64,000 nucleotides of DNA from positions 1 to 64,000 of the forward strand of contig DCIE01000028.1 of NCBI GenBank assembly GCA_002315765.1. The letters run 5' to 3'. The stretch is from Ruminococcaceae bacterium UBA1734. Lineage in GTDB: Bacteria; Bacillota; Clostridia; Oscillospirales; Acutalibacteraceae. Below, in pieces: positions 1 through 6,820 of this stretch. Under the pieces are notes generated by a model. The model made no database searches. It was not told where the DNA came from and saw only the letters and a program-made list of their open reading frames with translations. The stretch's first letter is position 1; the number at the start of each line of letters is the position of its first letter. The position numbers and the translations under genes are program-made.

Positions 1-134
1 ATGCAAATTCGGGAGAATTTGACGAAAGATGCGAAAATAAGGTTATTGACTTTATGCCGGGACAAAGCGACAGCATAGATAAAGGCGGTACATTGAGACT
101 CGGAGCATATCCTTGCAAAATAAATGAAAACACC
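1..134 (+). pseudogene. pyrG: CTP synthase fragment (internal piece only)
   Basis: Reading from base 3, the frame encodes a stretch with the CTP synthase glutaminase-domain signature ...VIDFMPGQ..., then GGTLRLGAYPCKI. In complete CTP synthases this motif lies about 80-110 residues before the C-terminus and is followed by the catalytic RHRHRYEF region. Here the similarity stops near base 130. The frame then runs antisense into the dinB fragment and hits TAA at 195-197. The 5' part lies outside the window. Both pyrG and dinB break off at the same point, so this is a deletion scar, a rearrangement or an assembly chimera. The family is clear from the motif; the cause of the break is inference. 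Confidence 0.75.
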
Positions 135-135
135 A

Positions 136-798
136 CTATACACCTAATACTTTTTTTAAGGTTTTTTCATCACAATAGGATAGGTCTCCGATATTAAAAA
201 CACCTATTCGGTTTAATGTCAAAACGGTTTTTTTACCTGCAAAAAGCAAATCTCCCACAGGCAATCCCCAGACCTTTTCTTTGAAATTTTCTTTACTTAT
301 AACGGTAACGGCATCGGGCTTTTTCATATCCGAGCCTAATTTTGCAAAAATTTTATTAAAAGAAATACCAACGGAAATGGTTACGCCCAGTTCGTTTTTT
401 ACACAACGGCGGATTTTATGGGCGATTTCTTCGCCGCTTCCGAAAAGCAGTTTACTTCCCGTAACATCAAGCCAACATTCGTCAATACCGAAGGGCTCAA
501 TAATATCGGTGTACCTTTCGTAAATTTCTCTTACTTTTGCCGAATATTCACAGTACTTTTTATAGTCGGGTTTTAAAATAACAAGGTCGGGACATTTGGA
601 TATTGCCTCCCAATTAGCTTCGGCAGTTTTAACTCCGTAGCTTTTTGCAATATCATTTTTTGCAAGTACTATACCATGACGGTCCTCTGCATTTCCGCAA
701 ACAGCAACCGGCATATTATAAAAAGTCGGATTATCAAGCAAGGAAACCGAAGCAAAAAAATTGTTTAAATCACAGTGAAGAATAGTCCTGTCTTTCAA
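136..798 (-). pseudogene. dinB: DNA polymerase IV (Y-family), C-terminally truncated
   Basis: The 220-residue product starts at a TTG with a GGCGG-type ribosome-binding site and opens with the Pol IV palm motif HCDLNNFFASV. It carries the second catalytic motif GIDECWLDVT near residue 105 and a helix-hairpin-helix region near the end. Family members are about 350-410 residues. This one stops at LKKVLG-V, so the thumb end and the whole little-finger domain, needed for DNA and clamp contacts, are missing. The break coincides with the broken pyrG end. Intact Pol IV performs error-prone translesion synthesis. The fragment is probably inactive as a polymerase. A LexA box sits at its promoter. Confidence 0.78.
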
Positions 799-815
799 AA
801 TTACACCGCCTTACC

Positions 816-827
816 GAACATTTGTTC
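816..827 (-). promoter_or_regulatory. LexA (SOS) box of dinB
   Basis: The palindrome GAAC-ATTT-GTTC (GAAC-AAAT-GTTC on the coding strand) is flanked by a further G on one side. It matches the Gram-positive LexA consensus GAAC-N4-GTTC. It lies directly after the -10 element, where a bound repressor would block initiation. Confidence 0.8.
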
Positions 828-832
828 TATAT

Positions 833-861
833 ATTATAAAAAAAATAAAACGGTTTGTAAA
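833..861 (-). promoter_or_regulatory. Promoter of dinB
   Basis: On the minus strand, TTTACA at 861-856 and TATAAT at 838-833 are separated by 17 bp. The LexA box follows at the expected start of transcription. Confidence 0.65.
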
Positions 862-868
862 GTCTTTT

Positions 869-1189
869 TTAAAAAATTTCTAATTTTTCCAAGGCAATTA
901 TATGTAATCTTTCAATTTGCCTTTTGCTGTAATTTAGTTGGTAGCTTATGGTTTCAAAGTTCTTTCCGCATAAATATTTTTGGTAAAGAATTTCGGTTAA
1001 TATTCCGCCGTCAACCGATTCAATAATTTTCTCGGTTTTCTTTATGCACCTTTCGGTTTGACGAATTGCTCTTTCGTATTCCTCTTTGTTTTGGGGATAC
1101 ATTTTTGTCATTTCCTTCAGTCTTGTAATTTTTGCCATCAGCACCGGATAATTTTTCAAAAACCTTATTTTTTCGCTTCTTTCCTGCAT
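869..1189 (-). CDS. Phage late-regulator-like protein (sigma-70 region 4 fold, ArpU/RinA type)
   Basis: This is a 106-residue, charged, mostly helical protein. The C-terminal segment, YQKYLCGKNFETISYQLNYS then KRQIERLH, reads as a region-4-like helix-turn-helix seen in phage ArpU/RinA-type transcription regulators that act just before the terminase genes. It has an AGGAGA ribosome-binding site about 9 nt before ATG. It overlaps the end of the upstream zinc-ribbon gene by about 170 nt in another frame. The family assignment rests on size, the HTH pattern and phage context, so it is moderate. The terminase genes expected next are absent here; dinB follows. Confidence 0.6.
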   Translation of the reverse strand: MQERSEKIRFLKNYPVLMAKITRLKEMTKMYPQNKEEYERAIRQTERCIKKTEKIIESVDGGILTEILYQKYLCGKNFETISYQLNYSKRQIERLHIIALEKLEIF

Positions 1190-1562
1190 TTTCTTTTTCT
1201 CTCCTTATTTTTTCGGTGTATTCTCCGTATGTTAAATGTGTATTGTGGGTTTGATTATAATCTTCAATTTCCCTGACAAGAGAAAAAAGAGGAGATTTTA
1301 CTAAATCGTTGTAGTTTTTTCTTTGTCTTTCGTAAATTTCTTCTCCTCGCTTTCGGCATTTTGCACTACAGTAATTTTTTCGTCCCTCGGGTAACAGTTT
1401 TCCACAGCACCCACAGTAGTGTTTTTCCCTTTCCACAATGTTTTCACTTTTGCATTTTGTACAAACAAAGTGATATTTTCTCAAATTTAACAGACTGTTG
1501 TCTTCTTCATAAATTTTTTGCGGATTTTCCATTATTTTACCGCAGTCCTTACAACGGTACAT
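1020..1562 (-). CDS. Phage-type zinc-ribbon protein
   Basis: The start is ATG at 1562 (MYRCKDCGK) with AGGAGG 8 nt upstream. A longer frame reaching 1625 lacks a ribosome-binding site. Four CxxC-type pairs (CKDCG, CTKCKS, CGCCG, CSAKC) indicate one or two zinc ribbons. The following segment, DYNQTHNTHLTYGEYTEKIR, resembles small proteins of unknown role in Clostridia prophages. The last ~56 residues are Lys/Asn-rich and overlap the next gene out of frame, so the original stop may have been lost by a frameshift. Its own consensus promoter is at 1690-1662. Confidence 0.6.
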   Translation of the reverse strand: MYRCKDCGKIMENPQKIYEEDNSLLNLRKYHFVCTKCKSENIVEREKHYCGCCGKLLPEGRKNYCSAKCRKRGEEIYERQRKNYNDLVKSPLFSLVREIEDYNQTHNTHLTYGEYTEKIRREKENAGKKRKNKVFEKLSGADGKNYKTEGNDKNVSPKQRGIRKSNSSNRKVHKENRENY

Positions 1563-1587
1563 ACTTCTTGTTCCTCCTAAATAGTTC

Positions 1588-1616
1588 TTGACAATTACGA
1601 AATACAGTAATATAAT
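1588..1616 (+). promoter_or_regulatory. Rightward promoter toward the phage repressor
   Basis: TTGACA at 1588-1593 and TATAAT at 1611-1616 have a 17-bp spacer, a perfect consensus. The spacer holds operator-like site 1595-1612. Transcription would begin near 1623 and read through the opposing promoter to the repressor at 1729. Confidence 0.75.
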
Positions 1617-1714
1617 AGTAAGCACAGGGGATATTTTATGAGATTTCGTAATCGCAAAGTCATTATATTACGAAAAATCATAAATGTCAAGTAAAAATTA
1701 CTAAATTTAGTAAT
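1595..1714. promoter_or_regulatory. Operator cluster of the phage-like switch
   Basis: Related 18-bp sites occur at 1595-1612 (ATTACGAAATACAGTAAT), 1635-1652 (partial), 1667-1684 (partial, ATTACGAAAAATCATAAA) and 1697-1714 (ATTACTAAATTTAGTAAT, a perfect palindrome). The first and third sit inside the spacers of the two opposing promoters. The last lies between the promoters and the repressor start. The arrangement suggests binding by the repressor encoded at 1729; that link is inference. Confidence 0.6.
1662..1690 (-). promoter_or_regulatory. Leftward promoter toward the zinc-ribbon gene
   Basis: On the minus strand, TTGACA at 1690-1685 and TATAAT at 1667-1662 have a 17-bp spacer, again a perfect consensus. 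It faces the rightward promoter, so the two transcription units overlap at their 5' ends. Confidence 0.75.
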
Positions 1715-1728
1715 CGGGGGACGGATGT

Positions 1729-2061
1729 ATGCCTGAATTGTATGAAAGAATAGAAAGTCTTTGCAGAGAAAAGGGTATAAATATTACATTTCTTTGTAGC
1801 TCTTGCGGAATACCGAGAGCCTCTCTTTCCGACTTCAAATTCGGCAGGAAAAAAACATTATCCGCAAAAACTCTTTCTCTTATTGCCGACTATTTCGGTG
1901 TTTCAGTTGATTTTTTGTACGGAAAAACCGAAACCCAGTTTGATGATAATGCTCTAAAGGTCGCTTTGTTCGGCGGAGATACTGTTGTAACCGATGAAAT
2001 GTGGGAAGAGGTTAAGAGGTACGCGGGATATATTAAGGAGCGAGAAAATGGAAACAGTTAG
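1729..2061 (+). CDS. cI-like HTH repressor (HTH_3/Xre family)
   Basis: The 110-residue protein has an N-terminal helix-turn-helix: NITFLCSSCGIPRASLSDFK, then a lysine-rich turn, then LIADYFGVSVDFLYGKTE. This is typical of Xre/cI repressors of Firmicutes prophages and integrative elements. It lacks the peptidase domain of lambda cI. Instead it is paired with an ImmA-type protease gene that overlaps its last 14 nt. It probably represses the leftward promoter and controls its own, using the operator cluster just upstream. Family and pairing are visible in the sequence; the targets are inferred. Confidence 0.8.
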   Translation: MPELYERIESLCREKGINITFLCSSCGIPRASLSDFKFGRKKTLSAKTLSLIADYFGVSVDFLYGKTETQFDDNALKVALFGGDTVVTDEMWEEVKRYAGYIKERENGNS

Positions 2062-2443
2062 GCTTTACTCTTTCGCAGAAAAACAGGGAGTTAAGGTTGA
2101 TAGATTTGATGTCAGAGAAAATTCTTCGGTTTCGGTAAAATACGGCGATAATCTTTATATTGCGGTGGACCCATCCCTTTCGGGTGCAAGGGAAAAGGTT
2201 TGTCTTGCCCACGAGTTGGGACATTGTACCACAGGAAGCTTTTATAATATATATTCTCCTTTTGATGTTAGAGAAAAACACGAAAAGAGGGCAGATAATT
2301 GGGCGATAAAAAAGCTTATTCCCAAGTATCGTTTTAAAAAGGCTCTTACCCAAGGTTATGACAATGTTTACTCACTTGCCGAATATTTCGGTGTTACTGC
2401 TGATTTTATGCAAAAGGCGGTTGATTATTATGTCGGAGCATAA
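2048..2443 (+). CDS. ImmA/IrrE family metallopeptidase
   Basis: The start is ATG at 2048, with AAGGAG about 9 nt upstream inside the repressor gene. The 131-residue product contains the zinc-protease signature HELGH (residues about 57-61) and a downstream EKRADNWA helix supplying the third ligand, as in ImmA/IrrE enzymes. In ICEBs1, ImmA cleaves the partner repressor to induce the element. Here the directly overlapping repressor is the likely substrate. No integrase or excisionase gene is in reach, so the pair may be a remnant or immunity module. Confidence 0.82.
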   Translation: METVRLYSFAEKQGVKVDRFDVRENSSVSVKYGDNLYIAVDPSLSGAREKVCLAHELGHCTTGSFYNIYSPFDVREKHEKRADNWAIKKLIPKYRFKKALTQGYDNVYSLAEYFGVTADFMQKAVDYYVGA

Positions 2444-2729
2444 TCGGTAATTGATTAGATGCCGATTAAATAGGGAATATGGATACATTTTTATTTGGAA
2501 CCCTTAAACCATAGTGAGGAAAAATTTGTAAACCCATTCATTTGAACAAGAAACAGCGACAAAAAGGACATCTCGTTTGCCGGGTATTATCATAAGGGTT
2601 TTTCATCATACTAATGTGTAAAATTTATATAATTTTGCGCAAACCTCTATATATTAAGCGTTATGTCGGTTTCGCTTAATATTATTAAGCGAAACGGCGT
2701 ATTTACTCCTTTTCTAATGTGTTAATTTA
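2444..2729. other. Intergenic region without a recognisable gene
   Basis: AT-rich sequence of about 290 bases between the ImmA gene and the promoter of ABC importer 1. No supported reading frame was seen on either strand. The only structure noticed is the set of nested inverted repeats at 2653-2695. Confidence 0.6.
2653..2695. repeat. Nested inverted repeats with alternative pairings
   Basis: A 12-bp arm GTTTCGCTTAAT (2669-2680) pairs with ATTAAGCGAAAC (2684-2695) around a 3-nt loop. An upstream ATTAAGCG (2653-2660) can pair with the same CGCTTAAT (2673-2680), so two hairpins are mutually exclusive. No T-run follows, so it is not a plain terminator. It lies about 35 bp upstream of the -35 of importer 1 and could be an operator. 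Confidence 0.5.
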
Positions 2730-2758
2730 TTGACAAACGCCTGATTATATTGTAAAAT
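2730..2758 (+). promoter_or_regulatory. Promoter of amino-acid ABC operon 1
   Basis: TTGACA at 2730-2735, 17-bp spacer, TAAAAT at 2753-2758, about 30 bp before the substrate-binding protein gene. Confidence 0.7.
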
Positions 2759-2789
2759 ATAAGGGTAATATTATTAACGGAGGAAAATT

Positions 2790-3578
2790 ATGAAAAACTT
2801 TACAAAAATTATTTCACTTATTATGGCAATTTTGATGGTTGCTTGTGCTTTTGCAGGTTGCGGAAGCAAAGACACCGGTTCTAATTCCGACGGCAGCGCA
2901 AAGAAAAACTTTGTTATTGCTACCGATAAGGGCTTCAGTCCTTTTGAGTTTGAGGATGCTGAAGGAAATATCAAGGGAATTGATATGGATATATTAAAGG
3001 CAATTTCGGAAGACCAGGGATTTACCTATGACCTTCACTATATCGGTTGGGATGCTGCTATTGCAGAATGTCAGGCAGGTCAAGCAGACGGTATGATTGC
3101 CGGTGCTTCCATTACCGAGAAAAGACAAAACGAGGGTTGGATATTCTCTGACGGCTACTATGAGGCTACTCAAGGTATGGCTGTTGCCAAGGATTCCACC
3201 ATTACCAAGTTTGAAGACTTAAAGGGCAAGAGTGTTGTTGTTAAGAACGGTACTATGAGTGATGAATATGCAACAGGTATTGCCGACAAGTACGGCTTTA
3301 AGGTTGTTAGAGTTTCTACCTCGCCTGATATGTATGCTCAGGTACAGGGCGGTCAGGCTGATGCTTGTTTCGATGACACACCGATTCTTAAGTATTCAAT
3401 TAAGACAGGCGAACTTGATATGAAATATATTGACGGAAGCGAAAATGAACCGGCCAATTACGGTTTTGCTACATTCAGCAAGGACAGCTCCGAGCTTCTT
3501 GACCTTTTCAATGCAGGTCTTAAGAACATTAGGGCAAACGGTAAGTATGACGAAATTATAAAGAATTATCTTGGTTAA
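2790..3578 (+). CDS. Amino-acid ABC transporter substrate-binding lipoprotein
   Basis: The 262-residue protein has a lipoprotein signal ending CAFAGC (modified Cys near 23), then a Ser/Gly-rich linker. The SBP_bac_3 (solute-binding family 3) fold follows, beginning IATDKGFSPFEFEDAEGNIKG and including IDMDILKAISEDQG. This family captures polar amino acids such as glutamine, cystine or arginine outside the membrane and delivers them to a GlnP/GlnQ-type importer. The permease and ATPase genes follow directly. A hairpin between this gene and the permease probably keeps binding-protein mRNA more abundant. The exact substrate cannot be read from the sequence. Confidence 0.9.
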   Translation: MKNFTKIISLIMAILMVACAFAGCGSKDTGSNSDGSAKKNFVIATDKGFSPFEFEDAEGNIKGIDMDILKAISEDQGFTYDLHYIGWDAAIAECQAGQADGMIAGASITEKRQNEGWIFSDGYYEATQGMAVAKDSTITKFEDLKGKSVVVKNGTMSDEYATGIADKYGFKVVRVSTSPDMYAQVQGGQADACFDDTPILKYSIKTGELDMKYIDGSENEPANYGFATFSKDSSELLDLFNAGLKNIRANGKYDEIIKNYLG

Positions 3579-3612
3579 TTTTTAGCTTACATTTTAAAAT
3601 TATTATTTAAGT

Positions 3613-3644
3613 AAGGGCAAAGGGGATTATACCTCTTTGCCCTT
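3613..3644 (+). terminator. Intercistronic hairpin between binding protein and permease
   Basis: The arms AAGGGCAAAGGGG and CCTCTTTGCCCTT form a 13-bp stem with one mismatch around a short AT loop. No U-tract follows, so it looks like a partial terminator or RNA-stabilising hairpin rather than a full stop. Confidence 0.6.
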
Positions 3645-3665
3645 ATAGAACGATTGGAGAAAATT

Positions 3666-4334
3666 ATGGGACGCATTTTATCAGAGTACGGCGTATACTT
3701 ATTAGAGGCTCTGGGGGGAACTTTGTTATTGGCCCTGCTCGGACTTTTTTTCGGTTGTATTATCGGTGTAGTATTCGGACTTTTAAGCGTTGTAAAAAAC
3801 AAGGTTTGCAACTGGATTTCTCTTATTTATGTTAATGTAATAAGAGGTATTCCCATGATAGTACTTGCTTTATTTGTTTACATAGGAGTTCCTTATGCAG
3901 CAAAAAACTTTTTTGGTGTACGAATAATGTTAACATCTCTTACGGCAGGTACAATTTGTCTTGCCGTAAACTGCGGTGCATATATGGCGGAAATTATTCG
4001 TGCAGGTATTCAGGCCATTGACCCGGGACAAATGGAAGCGGCACGAAGCTTAGGTCTTCCTTATTGGAAGTCAATGTTCAGGGTTGTTTTGCCACAGGCA
4101 ATTAAAAATATGATTCCGAGTATTGTAAATCAGTTTATTATTACACTGAAAGATACATCCATTCTTTCGGTTATCGGTTTTCCCGAACTTGTTAACAAGG
4201 GACAAAACATTATCGCAAGAACATTTTTATCATTCCAAACCTGGATTATTGTAGGTATTATGTATCTTGTGGTTATTCTTATTTTGCAGTGGGTTGCAAA
4301 AATGTTAGAAAGGAGACTTAACCGTGAAAAATAA
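3666..4334 (+). CDS. Amino-acid ABC transporter permease
   Basis: The start is ATG at 3666 with TTGGAG 7-8 nt upstream; an in-frame TTG at 3654 is less likely. The 222-residue protein has about five membrane segments. It carries the His/Glu/Gln-permease features GTLLLALLGLFFG, NVIRGIPMIVLALF and the EAARSLG coupling motif (QMEAARSLGLPYWKSMFRVV). It forms the membrane channel with the neighbouring ATPase. The ATPase start codon lies inside its last codons, which indicates translational coupling. Confidence 0.9.
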   Translation: MGRILSEYGVYLLEALGGTLLLALLGLFFGCIIGVVFGLLSVVKNKVCNWISLIYVNVIRGIPMIVLALFVYIGVPYAAKNFFGVRIMLTSLTAGTICLAVNCGAYMAEIIRAGIQAIDPGQMEAARSLGLPYWKSMFRVVLPQAIKNMIPSIVNQFIITLKDTSILSVIGFPELVNKGQNIIARTFLSFQTWIIVGIMYLVVILILQWVAKMLERRLNREK

Positions 4335-5067
4335 TACTTCTGTTAAAATTCATGTGGATAATCTCCATAAATCCTTTCATAAAAATCCCGTATTAAAGGG
4401 TATTACTACCGATATATACGAGGGTGAGGTAGTAGTTGTAATCGGTCCTTCGGGAGGCGGTAAAAGTACCTTTTTAAGATGCCTGAACCGTCTTGAAGAT
4501 ATAACAAGCGGTACGGTTATTGTTGACGAATACAACATTTCTTCAAAGAAAACCGATATCAATAAGGTTAGAGAAAAAATCGGAATGGTGTTTCAGCACT
4601 TTAATCTTTTTGCTAACTTAAATGTTATTGACAACCTGACATTAGCACCTTTAGAGCTTAAAAAAGCCACTAAGGAAGAAGCAAAGGCCGAAGCACTTAA
4701 AATGCTTGAAATGGTTGGGCTTTCGGATAAGGTGTATTCCTATCCTCATGAACTTTCCGGCGGTCAAAGACAGCGTGTTGCCATAGCAAGAGCTTTGTGC
4801 ATGCACCCTGATATTATGCTTTTTGACGAGCCTACAAGTGCCCTCGACCCTGAAATGGTAGGAGAGGTTCTTGCAATTATGAAGGACCTTGCAAAAAAGG
4901 GTATGACTATGGTGATTGTTACCCACGAAATGGGATTTGCTCGTGATGTTGCCGATAGAGTTTTGTTTATTGCAGATGGTGTTATTGCCGAAGAAGGAAC
5001 TCCCGAAGAAATATTCAAAAATCCTAAAAACCAAAGAACCATTGATTTTCTCAACTGTGTATTATAA
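4324..5067 (+). CDS. Amino-acid ABC transporter ATP-binding protein (GlnQ type)
   Basis: The GTG start overlaps the permease stop by 11 nt and has AGGAGA upstream. The 247-residue ATPase shows Walker A GPSGGGKST, Q-loop QHFNLF, signature LSGGQRQR, Walker B IMLFDEPTSALDPE and the switch histidine VTHEMGFA. This is the full motif set of polar amino-acid importers (GlnQ/HisP). It powers uptake with the preceding permease. A strong terminator follows at once. Confidence 0.93.
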   Translation: MKNNTSVKIHVDNLHKSFHKNPVLKGITTDIYEGEVVVVIGPSGGGKSTFLRCLNRLEDITSGTVIVDEYNISSKKTDINKVREKIGMVFQHFNLFANLNVIDNLTLAPLELKKATKEEAKAEALKMLEMVGLSDKVYSYPHELSGGQRQRVAIARALCMHPDIMLFDEPTSALDPEMVGEVLAIMKDLAKKGMTMVIVTHEMGFARDVADRVLFIADGVIAEEGTPEEIFKNPKNQRTIDFLNCVL

Positions 5068-5104
5068 TAGATTGGGATTTAATTTAATTTATACCAATAA
5101 AATC

Positions 5105-5134
5105 AAACGGCAGACACAAAAGTGTCTGCCGTTT
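5105..5134 (+). terminator. Rho-independent terminator of ABC operon 1
   Basis: A 13-bp perfect stem AAACGGCAGACAC/GTGTCTGCCGTTT with a 4-nt loop leads into a run of T. Confidence 0.88.
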
Positions 5135-5152
5135 TTTGAAATACTTATTTAA

Positions 5153-5422
5153 TTATTGCCTAACAAATTGCATTATATTGTTAATACTTTCGGGGAAAAA
5201 TATTCCCATCACTGTAGTGGCTGCCATAAAAATAATTAAAGCGATTAATGCACCGATACCGCCCGACTTAGCTCTTCTGGGGTGTTTATATTTATGCTTC
5301 TCATACATATATAAACCCATAACCGGAACAAGAAAACCCATTAAAGCCAGGGGAAAGATTACTCCCGGTTCTTCTTCGTCGTACTTTGACTTTTTATGTT
5401 CTGAGGAACTTGATTTGCTCAT
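5153..5422 (-). CDS. Small two-helix membrane protein, unknown function
   Basis: The 89-residue product has TTAGGAGGG upstream of ATG. It has a hydrophilic Ser/Lys/Glu N-terminus (about 1-20), a membrane segment around VIFPLALMGFLVPVMGLYMY, a basic loop KHKYKHPRRAKSGG, and a second segment around IGALIALIIFMAATTVMGIFF. It stands alone between the ABC operon terminator and the acyltransferase pair. I do not recognise a family. The good ribosome-binding site and membrane pattern argue that it is real. Confidence 0.65.
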   Translation of the reverse strand: MSKSSSSEHKKSKYDEEEPGVIFPLALMGFLVPVMGLYMYEKHKYKHPRRAKSGGIGALIALIIFMAATTVMGIFFPESINNIMQFVRQ

Positions 5423-5536
5423 TTTGCAACCCTCCTAACAGTAAATATTCGAACACTGACATTATACAGTGCGAAATAATTAATGTCAAGGCATTTGCCT
5501 AAAAAATGTTAAAAAATTCCTGAAAATTAACAATAA

Positions 5537-6820
5537 TTAACATTTTAAGGGGATATTTACTTGTTTTCTTAAGATTTTATAGATTTCTTCGGTGGCAAGA
5601 CGGGTTTTTTCCACAACATCTTTGCCTGTTTTCGGAAAACAATAATATAATGCATCATTATTTCCTATGCAAATCATATCGCCGATTTCATACCAAAAAT
5701 AATCGGAATAAAGACTGTAGGACGAGGATGGTGAGTGGTGATAGGATAGTTTTCCTTCGGCGCCCGTAAGGAAAAAGCCGTCCTTATTGTGAATAAGTCT
5801 GCCTTCGCCGATATCATAAATAGATTTCATATCAACCATCATACAAATATTAACCGGAATATCAAGGCTGTAAATATTATCCTCTATTTCATTTTTAACA
5901 CATTCTCTTTCCCAATTGTACCAATCGGGAATATGCTTAAACCCTAAGTTATCCTTATTCTCAAGAGTTCCGAATTCTGAAAGTTCCCAAGAATTATTAC
6001 AATGCTTACAGGTAAGCTTTGTGCCTTTGCCGGTCATTTCACCTTCGGTGTTACAAACAGGGCATTTGTAAAGAACCCTGTTTAGTCCGTCTGCACGGAA
6101 GTCTTCGTCAATTTTGATTTTTTTATCCTGTTGTACACGGAAATTATCAAAGGTAAACAGTTCTTTTAATTTCCCATTGATTTGTTCAACCGACATTTCC
6201 TTTATTTCTTTTGGACTTAATATGTACTCAACTTTTGCACTGACATCAACATTTCGCTTTTGAAGCATATTGTAAAGCGGGTCTCGTAAAAAAGCGCCTT
6301 CGGTTTTAATCATAACTACCGGAACTGACAAAAGCTTAATACATTTTCCGAGTCCGTCAGGTAAGGGGGTTGCAGTGCCGTCAAAGGTATAACTTGCCTC
6401 AGGGTACATAAGTACGGATGATTTAAGCTTTTTGGTAGTATAAATCATATCCTTTACCAAGGTAACATCGGTGATGAATTTCTTTGTGGGAATACAGCCT
6501 AAGCTTCGCATAAGCCATTCCTTGCCAACAAAACCGTCCGAGGTGCAAACTATATTAAAAGGCCTCGGATATAGAATGCTTGAAACTATTTCAAGGTCAA
6601 TAAAGCTGGAATGATTCATAAGATATAGGGCAGGTTGGTCTTTGCTTATTTTTTCCATACCCTTTGTTTCGTATGTGAAATTTACATCCTTTAAATCCTT
6701 GCCACTTGCAACCTTAAGCAGAGTTCTAAAGAAAATCGAAGGTTTTTTAGGCTTTTTATGCTTGTATTTCGGCAAAGATAATACATAATCATAATCAACC
6801 TTTTTGACTTTAATCTTCAT
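5537..6820 (-). CDS. PlsC-type acyltransferase with C-terminal zinc-ribbon domain
   Basis: The 427-residue protein has the lysophospholipid acyltransferase motif NHSSFID (NHx4D, near residue 69) and MYPEASYTFDGT, the glycerol-phosphate-binding block. Such enzymes move an acyl chain onto lysophosphatidate. The second half is unusual: CPVCN...CKHCNNSW forms a zinc ribbon near residues 252-280, followed by about 140 residues of unknown fold. The family's usual length is 190-260. It overlaps the upstream membrane acyltransferase by ATGA, so the two are co-translated. The substrate is unknown. Confidence 0.78.
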   Translation of the reverse strand: MKIKVKKVDYDYVLSLPKYKHKKPKKPSIFFRTLLKVASGKDLKDVNFTYETKGMEKISKDQPALYLMNHSSFIDLEIVSSILYPRPFNIVCTSDGFVGKEWLMRSLGCIPTKKFITDVTLVKDMIYTTKKLKSSVLMYPEASYTFDGTATPLPDGLGKCIKLLSVPVVMIKTEGAFLRDPLYNMLQKRNVDVSAKVEYILSPKEIKEMSVEQINGKLKELFTFDNFRVQQDKKIKIDEDFRADGLNRVLYKCPVCNTEGEMTGKGTKLTCKHCNNSWELSEFGTLENKDNLGFKHIPDWYNWERECVKNEIEDNIYSLDIPVNICMMVDMKSIYDIGEGRLIHNKDGFFLTGAEGKLSYHHSPSSSYSLYSDYFWYEIGDMICIGNNDALYYCFPKTGKDVVEKTRLATEEIYKILRKQVNIPLKC

